This document shows, in pieces, positions 23,298 to 33,780 of a stretch of 64,000 bases of DNA. Made by a program: the position numbers and the translations under genes. This stretch comes from Bombyx mori (lineage: Eukaryota > Arthropoda > Insecta > Lepidoptera > Bombycidae), in contig NC_085112.1 of NCBI RefSeq assembly GCF_030269925.1, forward strand, positions 12,959,501 to 13,023,500. The letters are read 5' to 3'. The notes beneath the pieces were generated by a model, which made no database searches, was not told the origin of the DNA, and worked only from the letters and a program-made list of their open reading frames with translations. Every line of letters begins with the position of its first letter. The stretch's first letter is position 1.

Positions 23298-23673
23298 TGT
23301 GGCGACTCACTTACTCGCCACTACTTGGGCAACCGCCTTACAATTTGACAAAATCGCTGTCGCCTATGAATTCAGGCAATCATCTATTTTTGTTGTTTTA
23401 ACATTTCGGAATCTGAAGAAACTGCGGGCAGTACATATCGACATTCGCTGTGCTACCTATCGTTCGTGTCAGTGCTTTACTACTCCTATATGTTATTTCT
23501 TTATCGTGCCACTCCTGTCATAGTTTGTTTGTGAATATTGCTATCTTCAATAAACTATTCAAAGCAGTACATATTAATACTCACTGTGTAAACCATCCTT
23601 CGTGTCAGCGCCTACCTAATACAGTTAGAAGTAGAACAAATACTACAACTACTTCTACAGTGGTACTTCTACA
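23298..23673 (+). repeat. 3' LTR of Ty3/gypsy element
   Basis: Same length and sequence as 17592-17967. It is preceded by a purine-rich tract (23287-23297) and followed by the TCTC duplication. Confidence 0.9.
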
Positions 23674-24146
23674 TCTCAGTACAGAGGTACGTATTTACTA
23701 AAACACTAAGATAAATAAATTGACAGGTAACTTCTTGCCGAAACCATAGAATTCATATTTATGTAGTTTTTTTACGATAATACCTACGAATAAATAATGG
23801 TAATACAAAATTAAAAGACGAAACTTGAAAAATAGTATTTATTTGTTTGAGATTTATAATTTACTAACATAATTGACTTACATTACTAATTCTATATTAA
23901 ATGCTAACATAATTTAAAATATGTATATAATAATATATGCACTCGGTCACTCTGAGAAAGGCAATGACTGTGGTATGTCAAATATTACTAATATAATCGA
24001 GGAACCACATAACATAATGTGACATAGTAAATATAGAAATGCCTTATGCTGTTTAGATAAGATCTAAGGTCATTTAAACTGGAGATTCATAATTATTTAC
24101 AATATTGCTTCAAGCTAAATGCGTCTTTGGTGCTATATCATGAAGT

Positions 24147-24236
24147 CTATTTTCCTAAGGATTTCGCTTGCCCTATGACGGCTATAGCTGGACCCGCTTT
24201 GATTAATCCATCGCGAACGTTGCGTCCCACTTTCTC
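24147..24236 (-). CDS. CecA: Cecropin A copy 2, exon 2
   Basis: 29 codons and a TAG stop, acceptor ATTACAG. Three synonymous changes relative to copy 1. Confidence 0.93.
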   Translation of the reverse strand, partial: EKVGRNVRDGLIKAGPAIAVIGQAKSLGK

Positions 24237-24922
24237 CTGTAATTAAAGATAAAATAAAAAATATAAACACGTGAAAATGAGTTAATTAATGTTTAATAAA
24301 TAGCTAAACACTTAAACACACTTAGTCGTCGTGGTCTTCGATCAGCAATCGATCTGATCTGATCGAAGGTTATGGTTTAAGAGATAAGACGACCGGTGAG
24401 TTCGTATGTAGCGATATAACGATGATTCAAATCTCACTAACAGTTACCAATTTTTCTAATGAAATACGTACTTAACAAAATATGTTCCGGCATTTCTACC
24501 GTAAAGCAGTAATGCGTTTCGGTCTGAAGGTTAGGGCAGCCATTGTAACTATACTGAGATCTTAGAACTTATATCTTAAGGTGGGTGGCGCATTTACTTT
24601 GTAGATGTCTATGGACTCCAGTAACCACTTAACACCAGGTGGGCTGTGAGTTCGTCCATCCATCTAAGCAATAAAAAATAAAATAAATTACGTTGTAGAT
24701 GCCTATTGGCGCCGATAGCCCCTTAACACCAAGTCGGCCGTGAACTCGTCCACCCATCTAAGCAACGAAAAAAAATTGAAGCTACAAAATAGGTGGTTTT
24801 TAAAAAAAAAATGTACTCACAATTTTCTTGAAGAGTTTCCACCTGGGCTCAGGAGCAGCGCTGACCGCGCCGAGAGCCAGCACCAACGCGAAGACGAAGC
24901 TCAAAATACGTACGAAATTCAT
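24147..24922 (-). CDS. CecA: Cecropin A, copy 2 (two exons)
   Basis: This copy encodes the same 63-residue precursor as copy 1. Exon 1 (24821-24922) and exon 2 (24147-24236) are joined at the same position and phase. Read side by side, the coding exons differ at six positions, all synonymous, three in each exon (the AAT-TTY-GTA, CCN-GAG and TGG-AAR codons in exon 1). The shorter intron (584 bases) instead carries two Bm1 SINE tails. The gene belongs to the second tandem unit (about 23795-26460); the retrotransposon separates it from the first. A role in antibacterial defence is known for the family. Confidence 0.93.
24372..24686 (+). repeat. Bm1 SINE in cecropin copy 2 intron
   Basis: The head (AAGAGATAAGACGACCGG) and body are present, with an internal deletion between AACAAAATATG and TTCCGGCATTTC. 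A-rich end. Confidence 0.7.
24688..24777 (+). repeat. Bm1 SINE 3' end, directly downstream of another
   Basis: A second Bm1 tail (TTACGTTGTAGATGCCTATT to AAGCAACGAAAAAAAA) abuts the first in the same orientation. Confidence 0.6.
24821..24922 (-). CDS. CecA: Cecropin A copy 2, exon 1
   Basis: 34 codons, with signal peptide and mature N-terminus identical in protein to copy 1; GTGAGT donor. Confidence 0.93.
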
Positions 24923-25019
24923 TTTACCGAAATTCTATAGTGCCGGAGAATTCAAAATTCCAATACAATATCGTTCGACGCGAACGCTAAGAATGATGCT
25001 TCATTTGTAAAACTTTATG

Positions 25020-25187
25020 TTTTTATAATGCAATATTTTTACAATACTTTAATGCGGCTTTGAAAACGTTATGTATAAAAATCTCAACCTTACGGCTTAC
25101 GTGATAAGAGTCATAAAATTGCTATACGATGGAATGCATAAACTTATTCTCGATAAGGAGTGTTGCGGTTTCTCGAGGGGAGATCCC
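25020..25187. promoter_or_regulatory. Cecropin copy 2 promoter region
   Basis: The same motifs as in copy 1, in the same order: TATAAAAA on minus (25020-25027), TTACGTGATAAG (GATA core 25102-25107), CGATAAGG and GGGGAGATCCC (25177-25187). Their retention between diverged flanks supports function. Confidence 0.5.
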
Positions 25188-25459
25188 GTCTTTGTGATCG
25201 AGGTGATGTCCCGTCGATGATTTTCTTTCCAAAGAAATTATGGAAGTAAAAAATAAGTTGATAACTGTATTAATAGCATAATAATATTTAATTTTTCCTT
25301 AATTGTTTTTCCTTAAACATTTTCTCCTTTATTGGACTTATTTGAATAGTAAAAGTATGCTATTTTAAAATAATAGTCAATAAAATTTTTATATCGCTGC
25401 TCTAGTTGAATTATATAATTTAGTAAGACTCACTAATTCGATTGTATTTATAATATAGA

Positions 25460-25640
25460 TAACTCACGATAAAGCTATCGTGAACCCGTTCGGGTAAATA
25501 CTACATTCCTGCCTATACATGCCACTAGGCACTCATGCCTTTCGTTCAGTCACCTTTCGACGTGGGTGGCGGCATTGCCTAGTAACCACTTAATGCCAAG
25601 TGTGCTGTGAGTGCATCTGCCCATCTACCGATATAAAAAC
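25460..25640 (+). repeat. Old Bm1-related SINE, duplicated with cecropin
   Basis: Counterpart of 13985-14195 in the second unit; slightly shorter. Confidence 0.5.
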
Positions 25641-26219
25641 ATGATTCATAAAAGTGCAATTCACTTTCACACAAGATAAATTCACGAAAATGCCCGAACA
25701 AATCATTTGTATGAGTTCAAACTAGGATCATCGACCTTGCAGAGAAATGACGTGTTATTGACCTTTGCGGTAAGATTTAAGCTACCTATTGACAAAAGCT
25801 CGAGTCGAGCCAGCATATAGTGAGTGGTCAACAGCAATGCCTTCAGTACTGTTGAGCCACTGGCTGTGACTTATATTCAAAATACTTTACTAAAAATAGT
25901 TTTTACATTATATGAACTACTATTTACATACATCGCTCGGGTAGGTACAATCCTGCCTATATCTACCGTCCAAAACAATCGCGCGTTCCGGATTTAACGA
26001 TAGGACAGTCGTTCCACAACATAATTGAGACGTCGACCTCATGTCTCAAGGCGGATGGCCACGATGTCTCCATAAAATACAATGTGCCGTATTCGTACCG
26101 CAATGTTCATCGCAGTAATCATAGCTATTACAATACCAAGGCGCTGCGTTTCGTGTATATATTACTATCTAATTATACACCATAGCGCCTGATGAAGATG
26201 TAAAGGAAGATTATCAGCG

Positions 26220-26460
26220 TCGACCTCTTCAATGAAGATCATGTGTTAGCTCAGAGAGTAGACAAACTGAGGTGGCAGTGGCTGGACATGTATACCGTAG
26301 AAATGACGATCGCTGAAGCAAAAGCGGGTGCTTGATGGGGACCGCAGACCGGCATTCGTAATGTGGGACGTCTCCCGAACAAGAGGTGTGATGATTTGCG
26401 AAGAGTGGCCGGCATGAGATGAATGAGGAGATACGAAGATCAGGTTTACTGGTATAAATT
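26220..26460 (+). mobile_element. RTE-like LINE tail fragment, unit 2
   Basis: Counterpart of 15230-15475. This copy reads RVDKLRWQWLDMYTVEMTI and later a VGRLPNKRCDDLRRVAG-like stretch, closer to the LINE pattern. Confidence 0.55.
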
Positions 26461-26507
26461 AAGAGAGACCTATATCTATTATATTTTTATATTTACCTAT
26501 ATATTTT

Positions 26508-26622
26508 TACTGGTGGTAGGACCTCTTGTTACGTTGTAGATTTCTATGGGCTCCAGTAACCACTTAACACCAGTAGGGCTGTGAGCTCATCCACCAATCT
26601 ATGCAATAAACAAAACAAAAAA
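26508..26622 (+). repeat. Bm1 SINE with internal deletion
   Basis: ACTGGTGGTAGGACCTCTTG is joined directly to TTACGTTGTAGATTTC and the A-rich tail; the middle of the SINE is missing. Confidence 0.65.
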
Positions 26623-26674
26623 AAATTGGCATACAATATTGTTATATCTTTATTGAATAGGAAAACGAACACTA

Positions 26675-26901
26675 CTAAAATGATAGAGGCAAAGTAGCAG
26701 GCTGTCTCCTTCTTTTCGTAAAGAACCTTCGAATTTCGAGACAGTGTTTGGTCATGAAGCAGACAACTGAAGAGTGAACGCAGTCTGTCGTACAAGCGCA
26801 TCCAGAGGGACAGTGCGGCATGTTTGAGGGACATTCCTCAGGTGGTCCGGCGCCCTCACACGGCAACGCGCAGAATGTCTCATTACAGTTATTTGTTGGC
26901 C
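26675..26901 (-). CDS. Terminal exon of a TIL-type cysteine-rich inhibitor (putative)
   Basis: After a strong acceptor (CCTTTTTTTACAG) this exon encodes about 75 residues with ten cysteines: CNETFCALPC, then EECPSNMPHC, PSGCACTTDC and two more ending KHC. A basic tail follows to the stop at 26675-26677. The number and spacing of the cysteines, with the GCAC core, fit a trypsin-inhibitor-like (TIL) domain of secreted serine-protease inhibitors, used against fungal or endogenous proteases in insects. The exon starts in phase 2, so an upstream exon with a signal peptide is needed. I could not find it; it would lie right of 26910, where SINEs fill the intron. Confidence 0.5.
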
Positions 26902-27084
26902 CTGTAAAAAAAGGAAGATGTCGATGTTAATAGAATGATTGATCAAAAGGGTTTGTGGCTCCTAAATTCAATAGCTAGAAAACCTCACTTTTCTGATGTA
27001 ATACTGATTAGGGACTAGTGCAACGCCAAATGTTGCCGTATGCGGTAATTTTTAAGTTTGACTAAAACACGTGTAATTTTTTCA

Positions 27085-27245
27085 GGTTTTTTGTTTATTG
27101 CCCTTGTAGGCAGACGAGCATACGGCCCACCTGATGGTGAGTGGTTACCGTCGCCCATGGACTTCCGCAATGCCAGGGGCAGAGCCAAGCCGCTGCCTAC
27201 CGTCAGGTTAAAAAAGAGTCGTTTATATGCAACTCTTTGTGGACA
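27085..27245 (+). repeat. Second SINE-like family (GCCCTTGTAGGCAGACGAGC)
   Basis: It starts TTTATTGCCCTTGTAGGCAG and includes CCCATGGACTTCCGCAATGC. Further copies lie at 46075-46185 and 59850-60090, which shows that it is an interspersed repeat distinct from Bm1. Confidence 0.55.
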
Positions 27246-27491
27246 GACATGCAATTTGTAGATTAGTGTATATGTAAAATGACGAAAGTGCGATATTTCT
27301 GTTACTACAGACACCAATTTCACTTTACCAACCCACGCTGAAAGACCGACCTTATAATAGTGACCATAGAAAATTGGCTATAAGCCTGCCATTTAAGATA
27401 TCTCCATAAAACTCCAATGTAACTGGTTGAAACTGACATAATTGATCACCTAAATGTTATTATTAACACGTTGAGACATATGATTGCGTTT

Positions 27492-27932
27492 TTTTTCCTT
27501 AGATGTGTGATGTGTGGACGAGCTCACAGCCCACCTGGTGTAAAGTGGTTAGTGGAGCCCATAGACATCTACAACGTAAATGCGTCACCCACCTTGAGAT
27601 ATAAATTCTAATATCTCAGTATAGTTACAACGGCTGCCGCACCCTTCAAACCGAAAAACCGAAACGCATTACTACTTCACGGCAGAAATAGGCAGGGCGG
27701 CGATACCCACCCGTGCGGACTCACAAGAGGTCCTACCACCAGTAATTACGCAAATTATAATTTTATGGGTTTCATTTCTATTACACGATGTTATTCCTTC
27801 ATCGTGGAAGTCAATCGTGAACATTTGTTGAGTACGTAATTCATTAGAAAAATTGGTACCCGCCTGGGGTTCGAACACCGTTGCATCACTCAACGCCAAT
27901 GCACCGGACGTCTTATCCCTTAGGCCACGATT
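27492..27932 (-). repeat. Bm1 SINE, full length
   Basis: Complete minus-strand copy. The tRNA-like head (TTCGAACACC near 27880) ends at CCTTAGGCC; the tail has a pure T-run on plus near 27490. Confidence 0.85.
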
Positions 27933-27959
27933 ACATTCAAATAGAACTCTGTCTTCTGA

Positions 27960-29744
27960 ATAGAACTACGTCAGTTACCTATGAACTAGTAGTAGTCATA
28001 TTACAACTAACAAATGATTAAGAGGTAAAAGACAATTTCCCCTACCGGAGGGAAAACTGTGGAATGAAACATGAAAAAACGCATACAATTAATGCAGTGA
28101 CCGGATAATGGTCTTTGCAAGCGCCACTCGCAACATTACTTGACCCAATTAGGTTTCCTGACCCACAAATTACTTAATCAACGACTTAGCTATTTTCTTC
28201 ATGAACAATACAATATAACAATTAATAACTGTAACTGCTCATTTATTTGTTTGTACAGTTAAGACAAATTTCGCGATTTGCCTTCAGAATACGCACTTGA
28301 GGCAAAGCTTGGTGCTTGGTTTTATAAGTCGTCGTGGCCTTAATAGTCTAGTCAACAAGTTCATAAGTAATACAATAAACAATAGTTACAGGATCGATTT
28401 TGAATTTATTTTAAAGATAAATAAATCCTTTATAAAAATGACCTGAGTGTCCTTTACCGTATCTCTTATAGTTTAAAAGTTATAACAATTTATAGCTTGA
28501 CAAATTATGTAACGGCTGTAATTTCATTATCATATAATATCTAAAAATGCTGTAAAAAATACAATTTTTTTTTTTCTATATTTTGTTATGTATCGTTGTT
28601 TTTGTAATTTTTTGTAGTCTTCGAAAAAAAATATAACGATTAATATTAATTTTTTATAACAAATTGTTAAGTTAATAAACAATGAAATTATTTATAAAAA
28701 AATGTATTTCTTTGTTAATCCGCTGAAAAGAGTCAATGATGATTTTTAAGAAAAAATAATTTCTTAACTAATTATTTAAACAATTGAAATATGAAAAAAA
28801 CGATTTTAAACAATTAAAACATTCATTTATTTAAGATTTTTTTTTTTAAATCTTTATTTCACCTATGCAATAGGACGGTAATTTTTTTTTTTTTTTAAAT
28901 CCCAAAATAGTCTATTTATTTATAAACAATTTCTTAACAAACAGCGTATTTTTTTTTTTAAATGTTAATTAATACCTATGGTAGATGCAAAAACAGCAAT
29001 ATTAAGATATTACGAAAAAAAACTATTTTTCATAACATTTTCTAGAAATTTAATTTTTTGTTAATTAAAAAAAATATAATTATCAAAATAATAAAGATTA
29101 AAAAATTTTTTTTGCTTAACTTTATTAAGTACTTAAATGATAAGAGCTCCACGAAGGGAAAAATTTATAGATGAATTATTGTAACTTTTATACCGTAATT
29201 TATAAAAACAGATTGGAAAAAACTTAGTTAATTAACAATGGTGTAAATTTTTGAAAAATCGATATCAAATTTTTTTTTCACCGAGGTTTTTTTCGTTCAA
29301 GTGTTTAGATTACACCATAATTTATTCAAATTTTTAAATTGTTATTTAATACTATAAAAAAAATATTTTAGGTGATATACCGGCTTTTTAGACGGCGTGC
29401 CTATGGCGTAACGACCTCGCGGAGCGCTATTTTCAGCGTTAATTTTGTTTTATAAATAATAGAGATAGAATTCCGGAAGTTGGGACTTTTTTATTGGAAA
29501 TTTCCTCCTCTTTCAGGATCTTTTTTCAAAATTCCTTAAATATCATTATTTTAGAAATAATTAAGGAAAAACCAAATTCCTTTTTTTTTAAATCTTATTT
29601 TGTTTATAACAATCGCAATTTTTTATGTGCTAATAAGCCCTTAAAAAACATTTTTGTAGACATCATTCCGCATCCAATGAGCTATCGTACATATTTTTAG
29701 GAGCTTTATGTCTATTTAACACGTTTTTGAACTTGTTGACTAGA
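27960..29744. other. AT-rich intergenic desert
   Basis: Long A and T runs dominate from 28400 to 29650, with repeated TTTTTTTTAAAT words. A short GC-richer patch lies at 29385-29450. The open frame 29494-29700 is low-complexity. No gene or element with clear ends. Confidence 0.4.
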
Positions 29745-30122
29745 CTATAAGGATAAGACGTCCGGTGCGTTCATGTTGAGCGATGCACCGATGTTCGAAT
29801 CTCAGGCGAGTACCAATTTTTCTAATTAAATACGTACTCAAGAAATGTTCACGATTGACTTCCACAGTAAAGGAATAGCATCGTGTAAAATTAAACCCGC
29901 AAAATTATAACTTGTGTTATTACTGGTGGTAGGACCACTTGTGAGTCCGCGCGGGTAGGTACCACTGCCCTGCCTATTTCTGCCGTGAAGCATTAATGCG
30001 TTGCGGTTTGAAGGGTAGGGCAGCCGTTGTAACTATACTGAGACCTTAGAACTTATATCTTATATAATATCAAGGTGGGTGGCGCATTTACGTTGTAGAT
30101 TTCTATGGGTTCCAGTAACCAC
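29745..30122 (+). repeat. Bm1 SINE, lacks the last bases
   Basis: The head (AAGGATAAGACGTCCGGTGC) through AACCAC is present, with a small insertion TATAATA near 30062. Confidence 0.8.
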
Positions 30123-30479
30123 ATATTTCAAGTCTGTGCTCAAAAAAAAAGCTTTTTGACATAGCAGTATAGAAATATATAACAAATGGGTAAATTTCAA
30201 TTATTAAAGGCACGATAGTCAAAACGAACTTCGCTGGTTGCTTAACAAATTCATCTCAATAAAGATCAAAGGCGATAAGTTCAATTAACCGCTCTATCGA
30301 CTCATAGTCAAGCATCAAAGACTTATTTCGATACGCTATGAAATAATTAATTTTAATAGTTTTGTAGGTGCTTGAGAAAAAGTCGCCAAAGTTAATAACT
30401 AAGAAGAACTTTGTTAAGTTCTATGATAATACGTAAACGTATTTCCAGTACCTATTAATCCCTGGTTTTTGTTATTATA

Positions 30480-30668
30480 TGCCCACTGAGTTTCTCGCCG
30501 GACCTTCTCAGTGGGTCGCGTTTCCGAGCCGGTGGTAGATTCTGCGAAGCACTGCTCTTGCTAGGGCCAGTGTTAGCAACACTCCGGTTTGAGCCCCGTG
30601 AGCTCACCTACACGTTAAGGCGAAGCTGAAATAGCCTCTCAAGGCTATTAGGATGGGTAGAAAAAAAA
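30480..30668 (+). repeat. LINE/SINE tail repeat (family A)
   Basis: From CCCACTGAGTTTCTCGCCGG through GCTCACCTACACGTTAAGGC to an A-run at 30661. Confidence 0.65.
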
Positions 30669-31625
30669 GTTATTGTACTGTGTATGTTACTACGTACAGT
30701 TTATGATAAAATTCAGCCTCATATATCAATGTGGCTAAATAATTGGGTAAGGATATCCATTGCCCTATCTACAAAAAAAAAACCCGGAAAGAATAATAAG
30801 ACTAGGAAGGCCTTTTCTCTACAGCAATAACAAAATCATCCGGAACCCACTATTAGAAGAAAACTAGTGACTTATTTAAATGCCCAATGACGCCATACGA
30901 CGCCAGTTATAAAATTTTCGCGCCAATTTTTTTAAATAAGAACTATTTGGTTCACTCTTTTATTTTCAGAAAAAAAATCAATAGCGTATCAATAATATTT
31001 TACGAATAACTAAATACAATCAAATTAAATTTAATAGACGTTTCAAATCAAACATTCTTCACTGATCGGCGTTAAAGCAAACGAATTTCATCGAAATAAT
31101 ACAATCTTCATTCCTGCCTACCTGAAAACGATATCTATCGATTCGATGATAACGTTGAATGTCACAGTCATCAGATAAACGAAAATGTTACTTCGACGGA
31201 AACAACAAAGTCGGTTCTTGCTTGTTTCGGTGATAAAACAAGATATCTTTCCGTTTCGATTACGCTACCGCGATATTGAATTTGTACGTTTCCGGTCGTT
31301 CATTCATCGGTCCATGGTGGATCGCAGCTTTCGACTCCGTTCAGATGATTCTGAATTCATTTCGTTCCGGAATTTATACAGTATTAATTGCATTCGAATA
31401 ATTTCTCCGAATTAATAGTGAGAATTGTTTGGAATTAACTGTAATGTGTACATAATAAATGTAATAAAAAATTTAATATGTATCCGTTACATGCAATTTT
31501 TGATCGTTATTTTGACAAACTTTAAATTGTTAGGTTGAACTGAAACATTGCACACTTATCAAGGACTAATGAGAGTACATTAATTTAATTTAAAATTGGC
31601 CGATTATCCTGATCTTTAGGATTAA
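30669..31625. other. Intergenic, no supported gene
   Basis: AT-rich, with a 76-codon frame at 31185-31415 that matches nothing recognised. Confidence 0.35.
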
Positions 31626-31639
31626 CGATGGTGCGGACG

Positions 31640-32302
31640 GTTAAAACACGGTGGTGTCTAGTGCCACATACTAAGGCATTTACGCGCCTACCACTTTCCA
31701 CGGATATGGTAACAGTTTCCCGGGGTTCAGAGAACAAAGGTTGCATCAGCCCGCTGAGTTTCTCACCGAATCTTCTCAGCGGGTCGCGATTCCGATCCGG
31801 TTGTAGATTCATCCGCAGCTGCTCTCGAGTTGATGGGTCTCCTTCGGAGGCGCTGGGCCAGCTGTTAGCTAATCCCACCCCTCCCAGCTGAGCCTTGGCT
31901 TGCCCACCTGTCCTGGTAAAACTGGAAAGGCCTCAGGGCCATCAGTAATACTTCAATCATAAAAAAATGCTGTTAGCTAATCCCACCCCTCCTGGCTGAG
32001 CCTTGGCTCGCCCGCCTGTCCTGGTAAAACTGGAAAGGCCTCAGGGCCACCAGTAATACTTCAATCATAAAAAAATGCTGTTAGCTAATCCCACCCCTCC
32101 TGGCTGAGCCTTGGCTCGCCCACCTGTCCTGGTGAAACTAGAAAGGCCTCAGGGCCACCAGTAATGCTTCAATCATAATTTTTTTTTAAATAAATGCTGT
32201 TAGCTAATCCCACCACTCCTGGCTGAGTCTTGGCTCGCCCACCTGTCCTGGTGAGACTGGAAAGGCCTCAGGGCTACCAGTAATCCTTCTATCTTCGTGC
32301 TA
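31640..32302 (+). repeat. LINE/SINE tail repeat (family B) with a tandem tail array
   Basis: A full 3' region (31740-31968) ending CTTCAATCATAAAAAAA is followed by three more copies of its last ~105 bases. Each begins TGCTGTTAGCTAATCCCACC and ends in an A-run (about 31967-32073, 32074-32195 and 32196-32290). The copies differ by a few bases and by the A-run length. The open frame here on minus (31585-31878) is accidental. Confidence 0.75.
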
Positions 32303-33195
32303 AGTTAGTTAAAAAGAAAAAAGGCGTCTCTAGCCCATTGAGCGCCCCTATGCAATCATTATTATCCTAGCGCTCTCTAGTAAGAGTACGCTCAAAATGT
32401 TATAGGTAAAATTGCAACAGGTTCATTGACTTTGCCGAGGCCGGCACCTTTTAGTACCGCTACATCATAAGACAGAATATATTGATAAAAATAAAAGAAG
32501 AACTCCCACTTTTTGACGACAGTTTTTTTTTCCCTTACTCACTTAAAAAAATATTAGCTTATAGAAAATTAATTTATATAGTTTCTAATTCAACTAGCTG
32601 CAAAAGAGTGTTATTTTTGTTTTTTCAAACTTTTTATTACGTTTATGTGTCAACGCGGTTACGGCTTGTCTAATGATGGGAGCTTTGATTATATTGAGAG
32701 GTTACAAGAGGTCACGATGTGCATGTCTTTTTAAGGTTTAAACTATAATAACAGTTTTAACTAGGTACGTTTTTTTTAGTTGCTTCGGCTATCCATAACG
32801 GAATAAAATGCTACATCAAGGCCCTTCCTTCCTTGTGTGTGGAAACTTTATTACACTCAATGATATTTTATATGTAAAAAGAAGACTACACTATATTTCT
32901 TTAATTACCAATTTTCTTGAAAAAGGATTCCTCGTCGTCCCATGGTACCTGACACTGCACTAAAGTTGCAAACGTGAATATTTTTATTAAGAACAAGCTA
33001 CAGTACAATTTGGCCCACATATCGCAAAACATATTTAAAAAAAATACACAAAATTATAATTCATAATGTCAATTTGACAAAGTCAATGATAAATGAGTTT
33101 AGTTTTGATTTATTACATTCGTTATCCGGACTTAAGGTCTAAATCGATGGTTAGATTTATTTAATAGAGAACCATGCAATTAATTATGCATGTAT
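32303..33195. other. Intergenic or distal 3' flank of channel gene
   Basis: AT-rich; a 63-codon frame at 32482-32673 is low-complexity. Nothing else seen. Confidence 0.35.
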
Positions 33196-33198
33196 TTT

Positions 33199-33442
33199 TA
33201 CTGGTGGTAGGACCTCTTGTGAGTCCGCACGGGTAGGTACCACCGCCCTGCCTATTTCTGCCGTGAAGCAGTAATGCGTTTCGGTTTCAAGGGTAAGGCA
33301 GCCGTTGTAACTATACTGAGATCTTAGAACTTATATCTCAAGGTGGGTGGCGCATTTACGTTGTAGATGTACATGGGCTCCAGTAATCACTTAACACCAG
33401 GAGGGCTGTGAGCTCGTCCACTCATCTAAGCAATAAAAAAAA
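33199..33442 (+). repeat. Bm1 SINE, head missing
   Basis: From ACTGGTGGTAGGACCTCTTG to an A-run near 33440. Confidence 0.8.
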
Positions 33443-33685
33443 TCATTTCAAATAGAGTTTTCATTTCTATTGGTTTCATTAAAAGGCGTACGTATTATGA
33501 GCAAGAATAAGTAACATTATTCTCTCTGATTATGGCAGTAAGGCATACAATGCGATTTGAATACCTGGACAGCTGGGGTCTCATGTTGTATGACACCATT
33601 CACGGGTAAAAGTAAACAGAGAACTTCTTGTAACTCACCGACTCCTAAGAACCAATAAGCCTCGAAGGTTAACTTCCCGATGTAC

Positions 33686-33780
33686 CTATCGGTCCCCCCG
33701 GATACAGAGCAAGTAAACGATTTCGAGTACACTGAGAAGTGAAGCACCAAAGAAAACGCCAACCACACCTCCAAAGTCAA
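33686..33780 (-). CDS. Pickpocket last exon (TM2 and C-terminus)
   Basis: Acceptor TTTGTTTCAG. DFGGVVGVFFGASLLSVLEI and VYLLCIRGDR, then TAG at 33686-33688. The G.S selectivity-filter position is occupied by GAS, as in the family. The cytoplasmic tail is very short. Confidence 0.8.

Larger units (their letters stand above)
17588..23677 (+). mobile_element. Ty3/gypsy LTR retrotransposon, CsRn1/Kabuki-like
   Basis: Two 376-base LTRs, TGTGGCGAC...TTCTACA, bound a 5' leader, gag and pol. A 4-base target duplication TCTC flanks it (17588-17591, 23674-23677). Just after the 5' LTR, TGGTGACCC (17969-17977) fits a tRNA-Trp primer site. A G-rich tract GCCGGGGGAGTGA precedes the 3' LTR. The Gag zinc knuckle is of the unusual CHCC type rather than CCHC, a trait of the CsRn1 clade to which silkworm Kabuki belongs. 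Clade assignment is from recall. A Tc1/mariner-like transposon sits in the leader, and pol is split by a frameshift, so this copy is not autonomous as it stands. Confidence 0.85.

Noticed and set aside
28400..29700. Possible origin, centromeric or satellite array
   Set aside because: There is no repeating unit; only generic A/T runs.
30977..31600. Possible upstream exon of the TIL-like inhibitor
   Set aside because: No signal peptide with a phase-compatible minus-strand donor could be identified.
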